A stretch of DNA of 64,000 bases from Sipunculus nudus (taxonomy: Eukaryota > Annelida > Sipuncula > Golfingiida > Sipunculidae), in the NCBI GenBank assembly GCA_026874595.1, contig CM049316.1, positions 17,695,839-17,759,838 on the forward strand, read 5' to 3'. The notes below the pieces were generated by a model, which saw nothing but the letters and a program-made list of their open reading frames with translations, searched no databases and was not told where the DNA came from. How positions within the stretch are numbered: position 1 is the first letter of the stretch; each line of letters starts with the position of its first letter. Both the position numbers and the translations under genes were made by a program. Below are positions 36,363 to 48,138 of this stretch, one piece after another.

Positions 36363-36890
36363 TATCTGAAAATATATATCTGCAGATTTTGTGAAGAAAC
36401 ATTACTGCATTTTGTCTTGAAATGAGATTTTACGTAACTCTTGTGGAGAGATATATTGTTGGAAATAAAGCAACATGGTTCAGTCAGTTCCACATACAGA
36501 TGGTCTCTTGAGAACGTTATTTTAGGTTGCGATGATGATAACTGGATGAACCTTTTAACATTGGTGGTAAAGAGGTATTTATATATTGCTTGATGGGCTA
36601 ATGAATAGCCAACGAAAAAGGGGGCAATATTTTATTAAAGCCACATTGAATATTAAAAAAAGAAATTGCAATTACAAATAACAAGTTAAACCAACATCAT
36701 GTTAAGTGGGCACCAATTTTGTGTATACCCAAAGAGTATCTTAATATTTTTATTAGTTTTAAGAGTATCAAAAAGGTATACCTAGTTAAAAGGAAGCTGA
36801 AAATTATTGTATTATTGTGAATGTTCAATATGTGTTTGTATGTGCTTATGTATGTGTTTTATGCATGTTGTATGTTTTATAATAAAAAAT
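36363..36890 (+). mobile_element. LINE 3' end, unit 3 part b
   Basis: A forward frame gives ENVILGCDDDNWMNLLTLVV, then KRYLYIA, then after one stop a lysine-rich tail. This fits the extreme C-terminus of LINE ORF2 proteins (a hydrophobic N.ii...K.yIy stretch after the zinc-knuckle region). The sequence ends with ATAATAAAAAA at about 36879-36889, a likely polyadenylation signal and tail. It continues the LINE interrupted at 32061. Confidence 0.7.
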
Positions 36891-39346
36891 CTAACTGCAT
36901 TCTAAGAAGGTTGTTGAGGAGATTGTCTGACACTATTATCGCAAATAAGCTAAATAACTGACACAAAAAAAATAATATGCACTAGAGCAGATCCCTATGA
37001 ACCTTTTTAGGGATATACTTTATCTCTTCCTTATATTATCCACTATAACTGATTAATATTTTCTTCTTCAAAATCCAGATCGATTTTTGTAAACATTTTT
37101 ATTTGTGAATATGATTTTTCTTGAACATTATTATCTCTTGAGTATGATGCATATAAAACTTTTATATTCCTGATCGGTTTGTAACAATCCCTCGTAAGAT
37201 CCTTACAGGACCGACTTCTACCTGCAAAATACATGACTAAGCTGCAAGTTTAAACTTGCGAGGACCATGTATAAAACGAAGATTTCATTATGCCCTACTT
37301 AACACAACCGACGAAGGTAATGTATTTTTACCTCTTATTTGCCCTTTTGCATTTTAGAAGGAGGGTAATCTTTTCAGTGTGGAAGAGATGGATCACCATG
37401 TTTTATGTCCTTGTAGACTAGCTAAGATCTATCTTTGGAAAGCAATTACCATATGTTATCTTCTTTAGGTTGTACATGAAACGAAAAACATGCAGAGCTG
37501 AACATAAACCAGACACTTATTTACCAGTCCAATGAATATCCTAACCATATATGTATAATCATGATATATCCTCCCTGGTGTAGTTTCTGCAACCTCACAC
37601 TTTTATTTACATGATGTATTAGATATTTACAATATGTAAATATGTAAATTTCTCATGTTTTTCAGATAAATACGCACGACTAAAATGTACGGATCCCCTG
37701 AAGGAACCTGGGTGCTCTATTTATTCGTGGTAAATACCGCGCTCCCTTCCGGTCTTTTCAAGTAAAAATGCGATAATACGGATCGAACGCTAATAAATAA
37801 ATACTAAAATATAATTGAGAAAGTCACACCCTTTAAAACACAATCAGATTTGCATGTGGACGAAGAATATCAGTTGACAAACAGACGGATGTAAAGTGAT
37901 CTAATTAGAACTTCGGGGGGGGGGGGGTTAAGTTACTTGAAAATAAACAAGCACTTTATATAAACCCAACGCCACTAAAGAGTGGTTTCTGGCTCTTTGT
38001 CCTGCACAAGGCTGTTTCTGTCAATTTTTTCTTCCTGCTACTATAATTTACCTGATGTTTAGTGGTAAAATTTCTGCATTGTAAATAGCTACATCCTGTT
38101 ATTCGAATCTTATGCAATTTGGCACCCTCACGTTAGTGCCCTAGCTATTATCGCCTGGAAGGTCCTTGATAAATTAGTCTCCAAACAGACCAAGAGAGTA
38201 GTACGTAGCCAGGGGGCAGTGGAGCTTCACGATTTGATTCCCGACGAAACCACTATGGCAACTTGTGGAAACCTCAGGAAAATATGTATCTGTTAATGAA
38301 TTGTAACTTCCCCCAATTTTCTCTCACTTGAGTTTGGGCACGCCTATGACTGGCAGAGGTTAATCAGAAGGTGCCCCAAGGTGGTGTGCAGTGGGTTTAG
38401 TCCCGCGGGAGAATGGGGGGGGGGGGGGGTTCATTAAGAAAGTGGGACAGACCCCAAATTTCTGTCTCTTGTGACCATGCTTAATTGGAACAGAATAAAC
38501 ATTCGGCCGGGGCACAGACTTGCTCCTTTAAAAACTGCAAGCATAATTGCTACATAGGAATGTTTGTTTTAACTTCATATTTAACCTACCCAAAATAATC
38601 CAGTTTGATGATTTGAGAGTCTAGAGTTTAAGTATATACCAATAAACAGTTTTAATGTATTTATTGAGATTATGTAAGCAAAATAATTAGAAAGAAAATT
38701 ACAGGATTATTGACAATAGCAACAATAGCAGATACAAACCTCGATGACAACCTCTTTAACAGAGCCACATAGAGCCCGAGAAGTCCCTTTATATGTGGGC
38801 CCCACATGACCTTGCACAGTTATAACAAACTGTAAGGTGCTAGATATTCTAGGGAGGAAGACTGCGTTCAGTAAGGTAAGGATTAGACTTCGCGTCCACA
38901 TTATTTAAAGTAAATGTGTACTAACGATTGATTGTACAAAATAAATGTATTTGTGACCACTTTCATCTGTAAACCTTATCAACGTCCGAGAGCGGTGCAA
39001 ATTTTACTTATAAAACCCTGATCGCTTTGTAATAATTTTCATAATATCCGTTTATAAAGAACCGATTGCTTCTAGCTAGGTATACCTCTAATATGTTTGA
39101 ACTCGTGCATAAAACGTGCACTACGGTCAACCTTGATACAGTAGAGAATCTAAAAATATATATTTATTTACGTCATATTTTGCTGTTTTGCATTTCAACA
39201 GGTGATTAATCTTCTAGCCGGGTTTTATTTTCTTGTCTACTTTTTAAAGTGGCCTATTCCGATATCTGACGTCTGTTAACTTATGTTTATACCTTGGATT
39301 TTATATAAAAATATGTAAGAAAGAGCAGATTCCACATGTTTAATAT

Positions 39347-40236
39347 TGTTACAGATGTCTCTTTTATTGTATGCAGCAGGCTTACATGTGTATGTGCAGC
39401 GCTAGCACTGTCCGTTGCTATGGCGGCATAGCCCGGCCCACGCGTTGGATCTGACGTGTAAGCACAGCGGTCATGCTAGTCTAAGGCTTTCTCGCCTGGC
39501 CGAGCCGGGCCTGCCCACGTGTGAACACTGATATGTAGAAACACAGCGTTCGTTGTTCTAGATGTTTTCTGTAACGTGTGTACTATTGGGTTTTTGGATT
39601 GTTCGAGAAATGGAAAGTTCTCGGCTTGAGTTTAAAGGTATAAATAGGGGGCCGTGTTTTAGAGCCGAGAGAGAGAGAGAGGAGAGATGTATTCCAGCGG
39701 ACACAGAAGAGTGCAAGTCAGTTTGTGGACCTTTTCTGATAATTGCGGTAGTTAAAGCTTTTCTTCGAATTTGTAACGGATTTTATATAGTCTTCAGTGT
39801 GCCTTATGGATCACTATCAGAATTTCACTTTTGGATTACAACAAATGGATTTTGTGATTGAACTGGACTATTATTCCCTGAGAAGATTTATGTGAACTTT
39901 TCATTTGGATTATATGCTTTATAAGATTATATGGATTATAAGACTTTTTGTCGCTGTGAATGTGGTGTTATACAGGTACCGTACACTTTATTTTATACTT
40001 GTATTGATTTACTGTTGTACTGTTGTTATACTGTGTAAATGTATTGATTTAGTGTATTGTAATGTTAGGATTGTTGAATTATAATTAATTGTTAACAAAA
40101 AACCACTGACTTCCTTATTCATTCCCCTAGACATTTCACGCTGCCTAGTGTTACCGAATCTGATTTTGTTTTATCTCCATAACCAAATTAATGCTCGTCA
40201 CGACTACCTGATATGTTGATATTAGATTCCGTAACA
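39347..40236 (+). mobile_element. Solo LTR of an LTR retrotransposon, forward
   Basis: It begins TGTTACAGATGTCTC and ends GATTCCGTAACA, with TG...CA ends and an inverted TGTTAC/GTAACA. It sits in X copy 3 where copies 1 and 2 read 'catgtttatatccacgtg' without interruption. ATAT flanks both sides, which fits a 4-5 bp target duplication. No gag-pol region, primer-binding site or polypurine tract adjoins it, so it is a solo LTR. A TATA box with an upstream heat-shock-like motif lies inside. A homologous LTR lies inverted at 49251-50114. A 99-codon frame (39562-39861) within it is not conserved as a protein. Confidence 0.85.
39602..39647 (+). promoter_or_regulatory. LTR promoter: heat-shock-type elements plus TATA box
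   Basis: TTCGAGAA (39602-39609) and GAAAGTTC (39613-39620) each have the TTCnnGAA or GAAnnTTC arrangement of heat-shock factor sites. TATAAATA follows at 39639-39646. The inverted LTR keeps TTCGAGAA, GAAGTTTC and CTATAAAC in the same order. Binding is inferred from motif shape only. Confidence 0.5.
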
Positions 40237-41555
40237 ATATCCATGTGTTTATAACATGTTGGGGGTCAATATAAGAGAAACACATTCAACAGACATCTGG
40301 CAGCAAGTCGGATGAATTAGAGTTGTTCAAATGGTGACCTTTCAACTTCCGCATATATGCAAATAACCACAATAGACTGCATGATTTTTTGCATGTCAGC
40401 TTGGGCAAATATACCCTTACTGCTAACAGCTTTCAAATAAAGAACCTCATATATATCAACGTCCCAAGGGTGTTATAATTAGCTTTCTTTACCTGAATTA
40501 CCGAAGTTTATTCAAATGTACTTTGAGTAAGCCAGAAATCACACGTCTATAGGAAACTTATATCGGTGTATAGCTGGATTTAAACTCCCAACATTTCTCA
40601 GCGAAGGACGTAAATGTTCAGCTGTCCTGCACACGAAACATATAGTAAAACATACAATAAATGAACATCAAATGTTTGGCACTATAGAGATTTGTTCTGA
40701 ACTTTAGCACAATCAGTAGACTTGTGTAGAGCACCCACGTAGCTACACTTGACAATATTTTTAAACAGAGTAAAAACCTAATTAATATGTAAAAAAAATA
40801 GACCTAACCCCAACAATTAAACAGAAAGGCCCACATTTTGACATATTAATCTATTTGTATTTTATTTTTATATTTGAATTGATGAAATAAAAGTTTACAT
40901 TAACAGGCGGTGTCATAACATAAGTGCCCTTTTTTTAACTATTGTAAATACGTGACCTGTAGCTCAAAGAACGCCTCAACTTTCTTTTTGGCAAATTAAT
41001 AGACTCATTCATTATACCTTGACCCGAAATCCAATAATCTTAATAAGATCCTGTATAATTTACTGTGTTCTATGGGCGCTCGATCAGGTGACTATATACC
41101 ATAACCGCATGAGGCTGGACTTTGTCTGCATTCACTATTATTGGCCAATATTGTCAGGGTCTTTTGTGCATTAATTACCGTACATTTGTGAATATTGCTT
41201 GCTGACTCTTCTGAATCCAAAGAAGATACTGAATGCTCACGAAAATCAAATGGATGAACATTTCATGAGATTCCGTTCAAGAGTTATGTTGTGAACACTC
41301 GGATACACGAAATGGAAGAAACGCATATATTTAAGTTTGAATAATTATACCTGTAAAAGGCTCCCCATTAAACATGACGATAAATATATTTCTGCATATG
41401 TTTAATGTTTTGCAATATTGATGGTAAAGCAATTTTGATTTTCAGTTAAAATATTTAAAACCATCAGAATAGGTAATTAACCTGTAAAAGGACACAGGCG
41501 ATAACCCAGGACTTCAGGCTTTTTGTAGCCCGTCATTTGAAATCCAAAAAAAAAA

Positions 41556-43060
41556 AGGGCGGGAGACGAGGGTAATGCGTCATTTCCGTTATTAGCACGC
41601 ATGCTCATTTGGCTAATGAGCTCCTTGAATGCTGTTCGGTTAAATGTGTAGGTTATGTTACCGGAAAGGGTCTCCTTAGGGAGCTGCAGTCTCAGACTAA
41701 TGACTAATCTGTTATTGCAGGTTAAGATGTCGTACAGGTTTCAGACATAGCTAAGTGGATCTGAGCCGGGACAGGTTCCGGACTCACACTAAGGTACGGT
41801 CACTGCCTATGACCCTTGTGGCTTCATTTTGGACAAATCTTTGCATATAAAACACGTACCCAGCAAAGTTAAAAATGCATTTTTTTATTCTGAAAATGTC
41901 CATATTCATTTATTCTAGATCTTATCCCGGCTTCTTCTTTAGATGGTTTCTGAAAAATAAATTTACTTATGACTCTTAAAATAAAAATTGTCAAACAATT
42001 ATATTTATACGAAAGGCAGATGTAAATGTGTATGAACATTGTGTACGCTGAGTGAACCAAGCCATGATAAATAATGTGACATGATCTTCATCAGGCAACG
42101 TTCAATAAAAAGCAATTCAATAGAAACACGAGTATTTGTCTATTGTTTTATTTCCCAGCACTTTAGGGAGAATCCCTAGCGTGTTTATTTACAGAGTTTG
42201 GGCACGACTGGAATAATAAATATTATTGTCTGGCCACGAATTAATGCTAGTGAATAGTAATCCGTGCATGAGATTATATACCATTTTCGGTTAAATGTTT
42301 CGTGCATTAATTCGTGCAGTCACAATATTGATTTTACTTTTTTTACACTTCGTTCCCGAGGCGCCGTAAGGGTATGTATCAGAAAAACAAATTAAGGCGT
42401 GAAACCTGATAATGCTAGAGGTTTGCAATTGTAAGACACGACCCATGCATCATTCTCCAAATCTGACGGCAAGGTTGAAGCGGTAAGTCGATTTTTTAAA
42501 CACGAAAATTCTGCAATTATTTCAGTTAGATCTGAAGAAGCCTCAATAATTCCCTCAGACGTACGTTAACCTATATATCTTTGCATGGTGTCCTATAGAT
42601 TACCTCATGAATTCATACCGTTTCCTTTAGGACATATTTTCAAAACAACTGCTTATTCCTGTAGTCGTTATATTCGTCTCAAATATAGATGGGATAGTGA
42701 CTACATATATTATAAAAGCACATATTTTTCTGTAAGTAATAAGTAAGTATATTGTATAAAACTCTTTGTAAATGGAAGATTAGGATTTAATTTTCTACAA
42801 AATTCTTTAACTTATCAAATTGTTGATGATGACAGTCCACTTCATGTTCTTTGTAGTCCTGGCCAGTAGAAGGCGCCACTCCGGGATTAGCCCATCCATC
42901 CTGCACCAACGGCCTCTTCGCCACTCAAAAAAAACCACACAGGATACGTCCCGCCATATAAGGTTCTTGTAAAATAATTAAATGTGGTAACAAATTCATT
43001 TGTGTCATATTTTCACTGATAAAATTCTATGGTTGCCCGTTGTAAAACTTTATAAAACAA
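41556..43060. other. No recognised gene; region after the array
   Basis: The first 270 bp are richer in G+C. The rest is AT-rich with a 63-codon minus-strand frame (41869-42060) lacking any motif. The patch 42855-42925 ('ccagtagaaggcgccactccgggattagcccatcc') is GC-rich and may be a repeat fragment. Nothing is assigned. Confidence 0.35.
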
Positions 43061-43065
43061 TACAA

Positions 43066-43285
43066 AAATCTCACTTACTGGCGTCTTTCAGCTCATAATA
43101 TTTCACCAAACTATTTTCACTGAAGCATTCTTGATGTAAAAAGGGATTTAAATATTTAAATCCTTCCACCAATCCATTACTGTAACTCGTACTGATACAC
43201 AGGGACCAAGCAGGAATACGCTTCTTATGGAATGAAAAAATATCTACTCTGCATTCTAAGGAATGCAAGCCTCCGCCATGTTGGG
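43066..43285 (-). other. Possible exon-like open frame ending at a strong splice-donor sequence
   Basis: On the minus strand an open frame of about 70 codons runs from near 43283 to 43077. It reads LECRVDIFSFHKKRIPAWSL, then continues to the end ELKDAS. At 43076-43068 the sequence is GTAAGTGAG, an excellent donor match. An out-of-frame ATGGCGGAG sits at its start, and the open frame itself has no ATG. The product is not recognised. The GGCGGAGGC there may instead belong to the repeat that adjoins it at 43310, which makes the exon reading weak. Confidence 0.2.
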
Positions 43286-43309
43286 GTCCCTATTGTGAGA
43301 TGCTCCCAA

Positions 43310-43590
43310 AACCGTGTTTGCATTCACTAATTCGGCCCATATTCCTAGGTTCATTCGCGTATTAATGACTGTTAATGACTTTTGTTAATATTTCTTAGTG
43401 ACTTTCCTGAATACGGACTTGCCGGATCAACACCAAAATCTATTCGATATTTCATTGGCACAGTTCCCGAAATGCCCTGAAAATTTCATGACCGCTTAAG
43501 TTATGATGTGAACACATGCAAACGCGCGCGCAAACGGTAATGAACGCATGACCCCTCCTGACCGAGGCAATGACTTTCTTACAAAGTTTA
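43310..43590 (-). repeat. Fragment of the X 3' module outside the array
   Basis: 'gtttgcattcactaattcggcccatattcctaggttcattcg', 'ttcccgaaatgccctgaaaatttcatga' and 'gatgtgaacac' match 20570-20780 in order. It is more diverged than the three array copies, so it is an independent member of that interspersed family. Confidence 0.65.
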
Positions 43591-44190
43591 ACATCTCCGA
43601 TAGAAGATCGTTAAATAACGATTCATCCGTATCGTAAAGGTAGGTTTACGGTCACGTCTTCGCCATGAGTTACAAAATGTTTTTCCTTCAAAAGTATCTG
43701 GAAACGGTTAATGTCATGAACTTCTCTGATTACATTTTGAACATGATCCCTAACAGTTTAGAAACCGGGTGTGAGCAAAGACCCGCACTCAGAAGAAGTG
43801 TACCTGCATCCAAATATGTTTTCTTGAGCCGCGGGTACAGGAAAGTAGTCAATCCACAGATGTGTTTCTAGAGCATAGGAGAGAGTCCTGGGAATGCGAG
43901 ATCCTAGCCTTTCAGAAGAACGTGTGTTGATGACGGTCGTAACATGATCAAACATTTCCGTATACAAGCTAAAGACAGGTGCGTAGTTCATGAACACTGG
44001 GTATATAATTGCATATCAGGTTGATCTTTTTTTTTAGAAAATTGATACTAAGAAATAAATATTATAGTCCATATTGGCGATTTTTTAAAATACCAATATT
44101 TTATTATGATGTGAGTAAAGACATCTGTGAAAATAATACTTCTTTTTCTTATATGAGACCCTTTCCTTAGTTGACCTCAAAGGGTTATCG
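43591..44190. other. No recognised feature
   Basis: Overlapping frames on both strands (43665-43871 plus, 43758-43997 minus) without motifs. They are probably chance products. Confidence 0.35.
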
Positions 44191-44191
44191 A

Positions 44192-44194
<3 letters not shown>

Positions 44195-44241
<47 letters not shown>

Positions 44242-44982
44242 TTAGGTTCAAATGCAAATGTTTTTGACTTTGCATTTGAAAATGTCACATTTGCATTTAC
44301 ATTTATGCAAAGCTACCAATAGCTTCTCATTTGCATTTAAATGCAAAGTATGAAACATTTGATTTTCAAATGCAAAATGCAAATGATAAAATGCTCTCTT
44401 GTATCAATAAAAAGGCTTTAAGGTTCAACTGGCATATGAGCAGTTCTGTGATGACTACAAATGATATGAACAGTTTATACAGGTCATGGTATATGACCAA
44501 TGCTAGCAATAATGCAGGGCACATAGTCACTGTAATTGATGTGTAGATCATTCCTGTTGGTGTAATCTGGTGATGCATAATTTTTAACAGTCTATTTCAA
44601 ATTTTATAGCAAATACTGATATTACTGCTTCAAAACTATGTTAACTTGATGATAAAATATAGCCAATAGGAGATGCTTATTTACACCAAATGTGATGGTC
44701 ACCGGATGTAAATAGTTACTGATGCTGGAATCTTTTATGGAAAGTTGGGAATATATCAATAAAATTTAGGAAAACCCGATTCCATGTGTAACCAAATGGA
44801 GTTTAAATGTAAATGTCTTTGTAAGTGCAATTGCAAATGCATTTGTATTTGAATTTGATATATTTTATTGCATTTGCACTTGCATTTGATAATTTTTAAT
44901 CTCATTTGCATTTAATTTTTAATTTTTAATCTAATTTGATGCATTTGCATTTAAATGCTCTAAGTTGCATTTTAACCCATCC

Positions 44983-45048
<66 letters not shown>
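44195..45048. mobile_element. CATTTGCATTT-rich element lodged inside a (TA)n tract
   Basis: (TA)n at 44195-44237 and again at 44986-45048 flank about 750 bp. That segment has dense ATGCAAATG/CATTTGCAT words near both ends (44250-44395 and 44810-44960) and an ordinary middle. The left edge GGTTTAGGTTCAAATGCAAATG and the complement of the right edge, GGGATGGGTTAAAATGCAA, are related. This suggests an element with imperfect inverted, internally repetitive ends inserted into TA repeats. No coding frame of interest is present. Confidence 0.55.
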
Positions 45049-46200
45049 CACTTATACTTAGGTCCAAAATATCTTATTCCCGTGATAACACTTTCGAGTC
45101 CCCCTACCCCTGGGCATTGAAGACCCAGACATGGACCTCCTACGACTGTGGCATGGTTCAGACGAAGACTTAAACAACTTGACATGTTATCTCGCCAGAA
45201 AGTCTTCCCAAGGCCTGTTGTATCCCTACAGTCTAAGATCAGTTGATAAACCCACTATCTCGTCCTTGACATTACGTGGCCTGTCATTTCGAGTTGCAGC
45301 ATGGGAAATTAATTCAATTTATTTTGATGACAGGAGCATCGATGGGCTTTAAATATAAAGTGGTGTTATGTTACACTGAATCCGTACTCAAGTGAAAGTC
45401 AAGACTCTAATTAACATGACATCGGGCAGGTGAAGCTAGGCTTCTATTCTCTAAGGACGTTCTTTTTCTTTTTATTAAACGTCTACTTTCCGTCCACCTA
45501 AGTTATACATGGACACTTGATTGTACCCTACTGAAAGGTTATGTGAAGCTAGGTCGGTGACGTTATGTAATGATTTATAGAACACAATGCTTCATTCATT
45601 ATACGAAATTAATAACAGACAAGAAAAGAGAATCTTCACCGGGTATCCACCGGTTCACTTTACACAATAACTGCTTCCAACATCGAACTCTTGCGGATAT
45701 AGGTTTCATCTTTGTCTGTCTGGCCGTATCTTTTTGTCGGTATTTCCTTAATTTTTACCCTTAACTTTACATAGGGTCGTGTACAAGATACATGTTGTAA
45801 AACTTAATATATGAGGACGAGGATGCCGGTGAAAAATAAAGTTCGTCTGCGTAAGAGTGTGTATATATATATCTAAAAAATAAAAAATAAAAAACACGAC
45901 TGCGCTGTAAGGTGGTGGCACTAATTGCCGTACTATCATTATCAGCAAATCCTACAATCAAACAAGTAGCCGCCACTTGATGAACGTAATCTACACGGTC
46001 GGTACATATCTCATCCCTTTTAAAATGAAAATGTCAGTTTTGGTAGAGATGTGCTCTCTCTGACTGATATCTAGTTCATATTTTTTACTGCCCCCTTTAG
46101 TGCCTTATATAATTAAAATACCTTTAAACAAATTACATTGAAATCTCGCAAAAAACTAAAATGATCATGTTAGGGGGCTGGCATGTTAAAAGGAGGTTTT
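45049..46200. other. No recognised gene
   Basis: Several short frames on both strands (45131-45352, 45570-45764, 45748-45976) share no motif. A short AT-rich simple repeat lies at 45862-45892. Nothing else is supported. Confidence 0.35.
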
Positions 46201-46214
46201 TATTGTGATTTACA

Positions 46215-46300
46215 ATCATTCCGGAGATGAAAATGTGGTTGTTTTAGTGGGGTGGTCAGGACAGCGGGGTGGTCGTCAGTCGAGATTTCACGGTATAATT
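46215..46300 (+). repeat. GTGGTCGTCAG dispersed repeat, second copy
   Basis: 'gtggttgttttagtggggtggtcaggacagcggggtggtcgtcagtcgagatttca' matches 11864-11930. The phrase resembles a repeat known from other mollusc sequences, as recalled. It occurs twice in this window on the same strand. Confidence 0.6.
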
Positions 46301-48130
46301 ATTCTATTTATGAAACTAGCATTTGGGTTATTACAAATTACAAATTAATCTGATTTCATTCCACATGATCTTCTGCTGCATGTATTACGATATTTATGAA
46401 GACTTCAATCGAAAATAGTTTTTATTACTTCATGCTCTTCTCATTTTACAGTGGAGACTTAAGTAGGCAATATCCGCACCCCCTGTTCCTACTTCCGTCT
46501 TAGACCACCTAGTTTATTTGACTAAGTTTAACTGTGAAGATGCTATGCCCGGGTGACCGAAAATCAAACAGTATAAATTTAATGACCCATCTTTAAACCG
46601 TTTTGTCTGATCCTGTATAAATAATATCAGGAACATCCGTCTGATTTATCTTCATTACAAATCTGGTTATTCTTAAAATATCTTGCAAAATGAACACAAG
46701 AATCTCAAACTCGACAAAAGTCGTCTGTAAAGCTACCAATGTAATCCAATATTGTGTTTCCTCCTCATTCCTTTTAATAAACGTTCATCAACGTTAACGC
46801 CTCCTTATTAAAGACTTATAACAGGATTAAAGCCTTCTGCATGCGGCTATATGTAATATCAACTTCTGCAATGAGTACAAAGTCTGATCTTCCTATCAAG
46901 ATTCCGTCTCAGAGATTTAAATGTTCTCAAGAAGATTGTATTTCTAAGAACATATACAAATGTTCTGATTTAGTACAATCCATTGGGGGGGAAGGAAGAT
47001 TGGATTGATTAAATCTTAGGAAATACCAATCTTGGGATTTGTTCTCAGAGGGAAAGACGTTTCGCTTTCCTGGGATTATATATTCATTAAGGATCAACCA
47101 GTTTAGATTTCCTAAATCTGAAACCAACAAGACGAAGGGAGGATCGGGATTTACTTTTCTGTTTAGACCCTTAAAGGGCCAGACCTTTTAGAAAGTTGAG
47201 TGCATTAAGGCCGCACATAGGCCGCGGATATAAAACGATTAGATACAAGACTACACAAGGGCGGTTCCTTATTTACCTCCCACCAATACACGTGTAGGCC
47301 AAGTTTTTACTGATTTTGAAATGTTTAATATTTGTTTGTGTGAGTTGTGTGTTTAGAGGTATAATTTAACTTAATAAGATGACTAGCTTATACATTTTTA
47401 TATTTCAACTTGCATAAATTAAAGAGTCATACTTTAATTAAAAAATAGAATGGCGTTGATCTTAAATTGAGGAAAATTGAGGAAAAAAATAGAAAAAAAA
47501 GAATAGTGAAAGAATATGTTTCATTTTTTTTATGTCAGAAATTTAATCTGCTATCTAGAAAGCGAAAGCCAAACGTCTTTGAAAAAATATTACTATTTAA
47601 CTTTTATTTGTGAAACCTCTTTTTTATCTACCGATAACAAGAGCATACACAAAACTTTAACTTTTTAATCAAGGTTCCTTTTTTTTTTAATATTCACCAT
47701 AAATTTTACGTTAAAAGTATGTTATCCTATCTGATTATCTGTATACCCATAAATAATGCGAACAGCCTCTGAGCTGAGGCACTCTTGGGCAAATTTATTA
47801 CAACCTGTTCAACTGTTCAACGTTTTTTGGGGTTATTTTTTTTGTAATTTATTAATACACAATTTCCATTATATTTACCAACAAACATTGGTCTTTAATT
47901 GTCAAGAAATAATATTGAATTCATATATGTACTTCCACAGTATCAACAAAAATCATGTTTTGTATTAGTGTTTTATTTCATGAATTAGTTTCAGTAGACA
48001 CAAATCTACAGTTAAATCACAGACAATTCTTATCGTCGATAAACTGTGATTTATTATTACATGAATGGATACTCAGGCACTATCTGTAACAAAACTTCCC
48101 TTTGCATGTTCATCAGTGCATGCAGGGGCA
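46301..48130. other. No recognised feature
   Basis: AT-rich sequence with a few motif-free short frames. No repeat with an internal counterpart was noticed. Confidence 0.35.
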
Positions 48131-48138
48131 TCAATACG

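Larger units (their letters stand above)
16415..41555 (+). repeat. Head-to-tail array of three units with a period near 10 kb
   Basis: The landmark 'attttagaaggagggtaatcttttcagtg' lies with its first G at 17110, 27400 and 37357, so spacings are 10290 and 9957 bp. The unit order is LINE remnant, then X block. The LINE is split by a DNA-transposon-like segment in the two units starting at 21.1 and 31.3 kb. Sampled stretches of X in units 1 and 2 differ by only a few percent; the third is more diverged. Unit-specific insertions and deletions show that it is not a simple assembly duplication. Confidence 0.9.
36891..41555 (+). repeat. X block, copy 3, interrupted by a solo LTR, with linker
   Basis: It follows X copies 1 and 2 from the 'ttttcttgaacattattatctcttgag' line near 37120 to the 'cctgtcatttgaaat' end near 41545. 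It lacks about 620 bp relative to copy 1 between two short related motifs (junction near 38050-38060). It carries the 890-bp LTR at 39347-40236. Poly-G tracts lie at about 37916-37927 and 38412-38429. It is more diverged from copies 1 and 2 than they are from each other, and after its end the array stops. Confidence 0.85.

Noticed and set aside
16415-41555. Assembly artefact producing the triplication
   Set aside because: Copies differ by substitutions, private indels, a private duplication and a private LTR insertion, which an assembly echo would not show; long reads would still be the decisive test.
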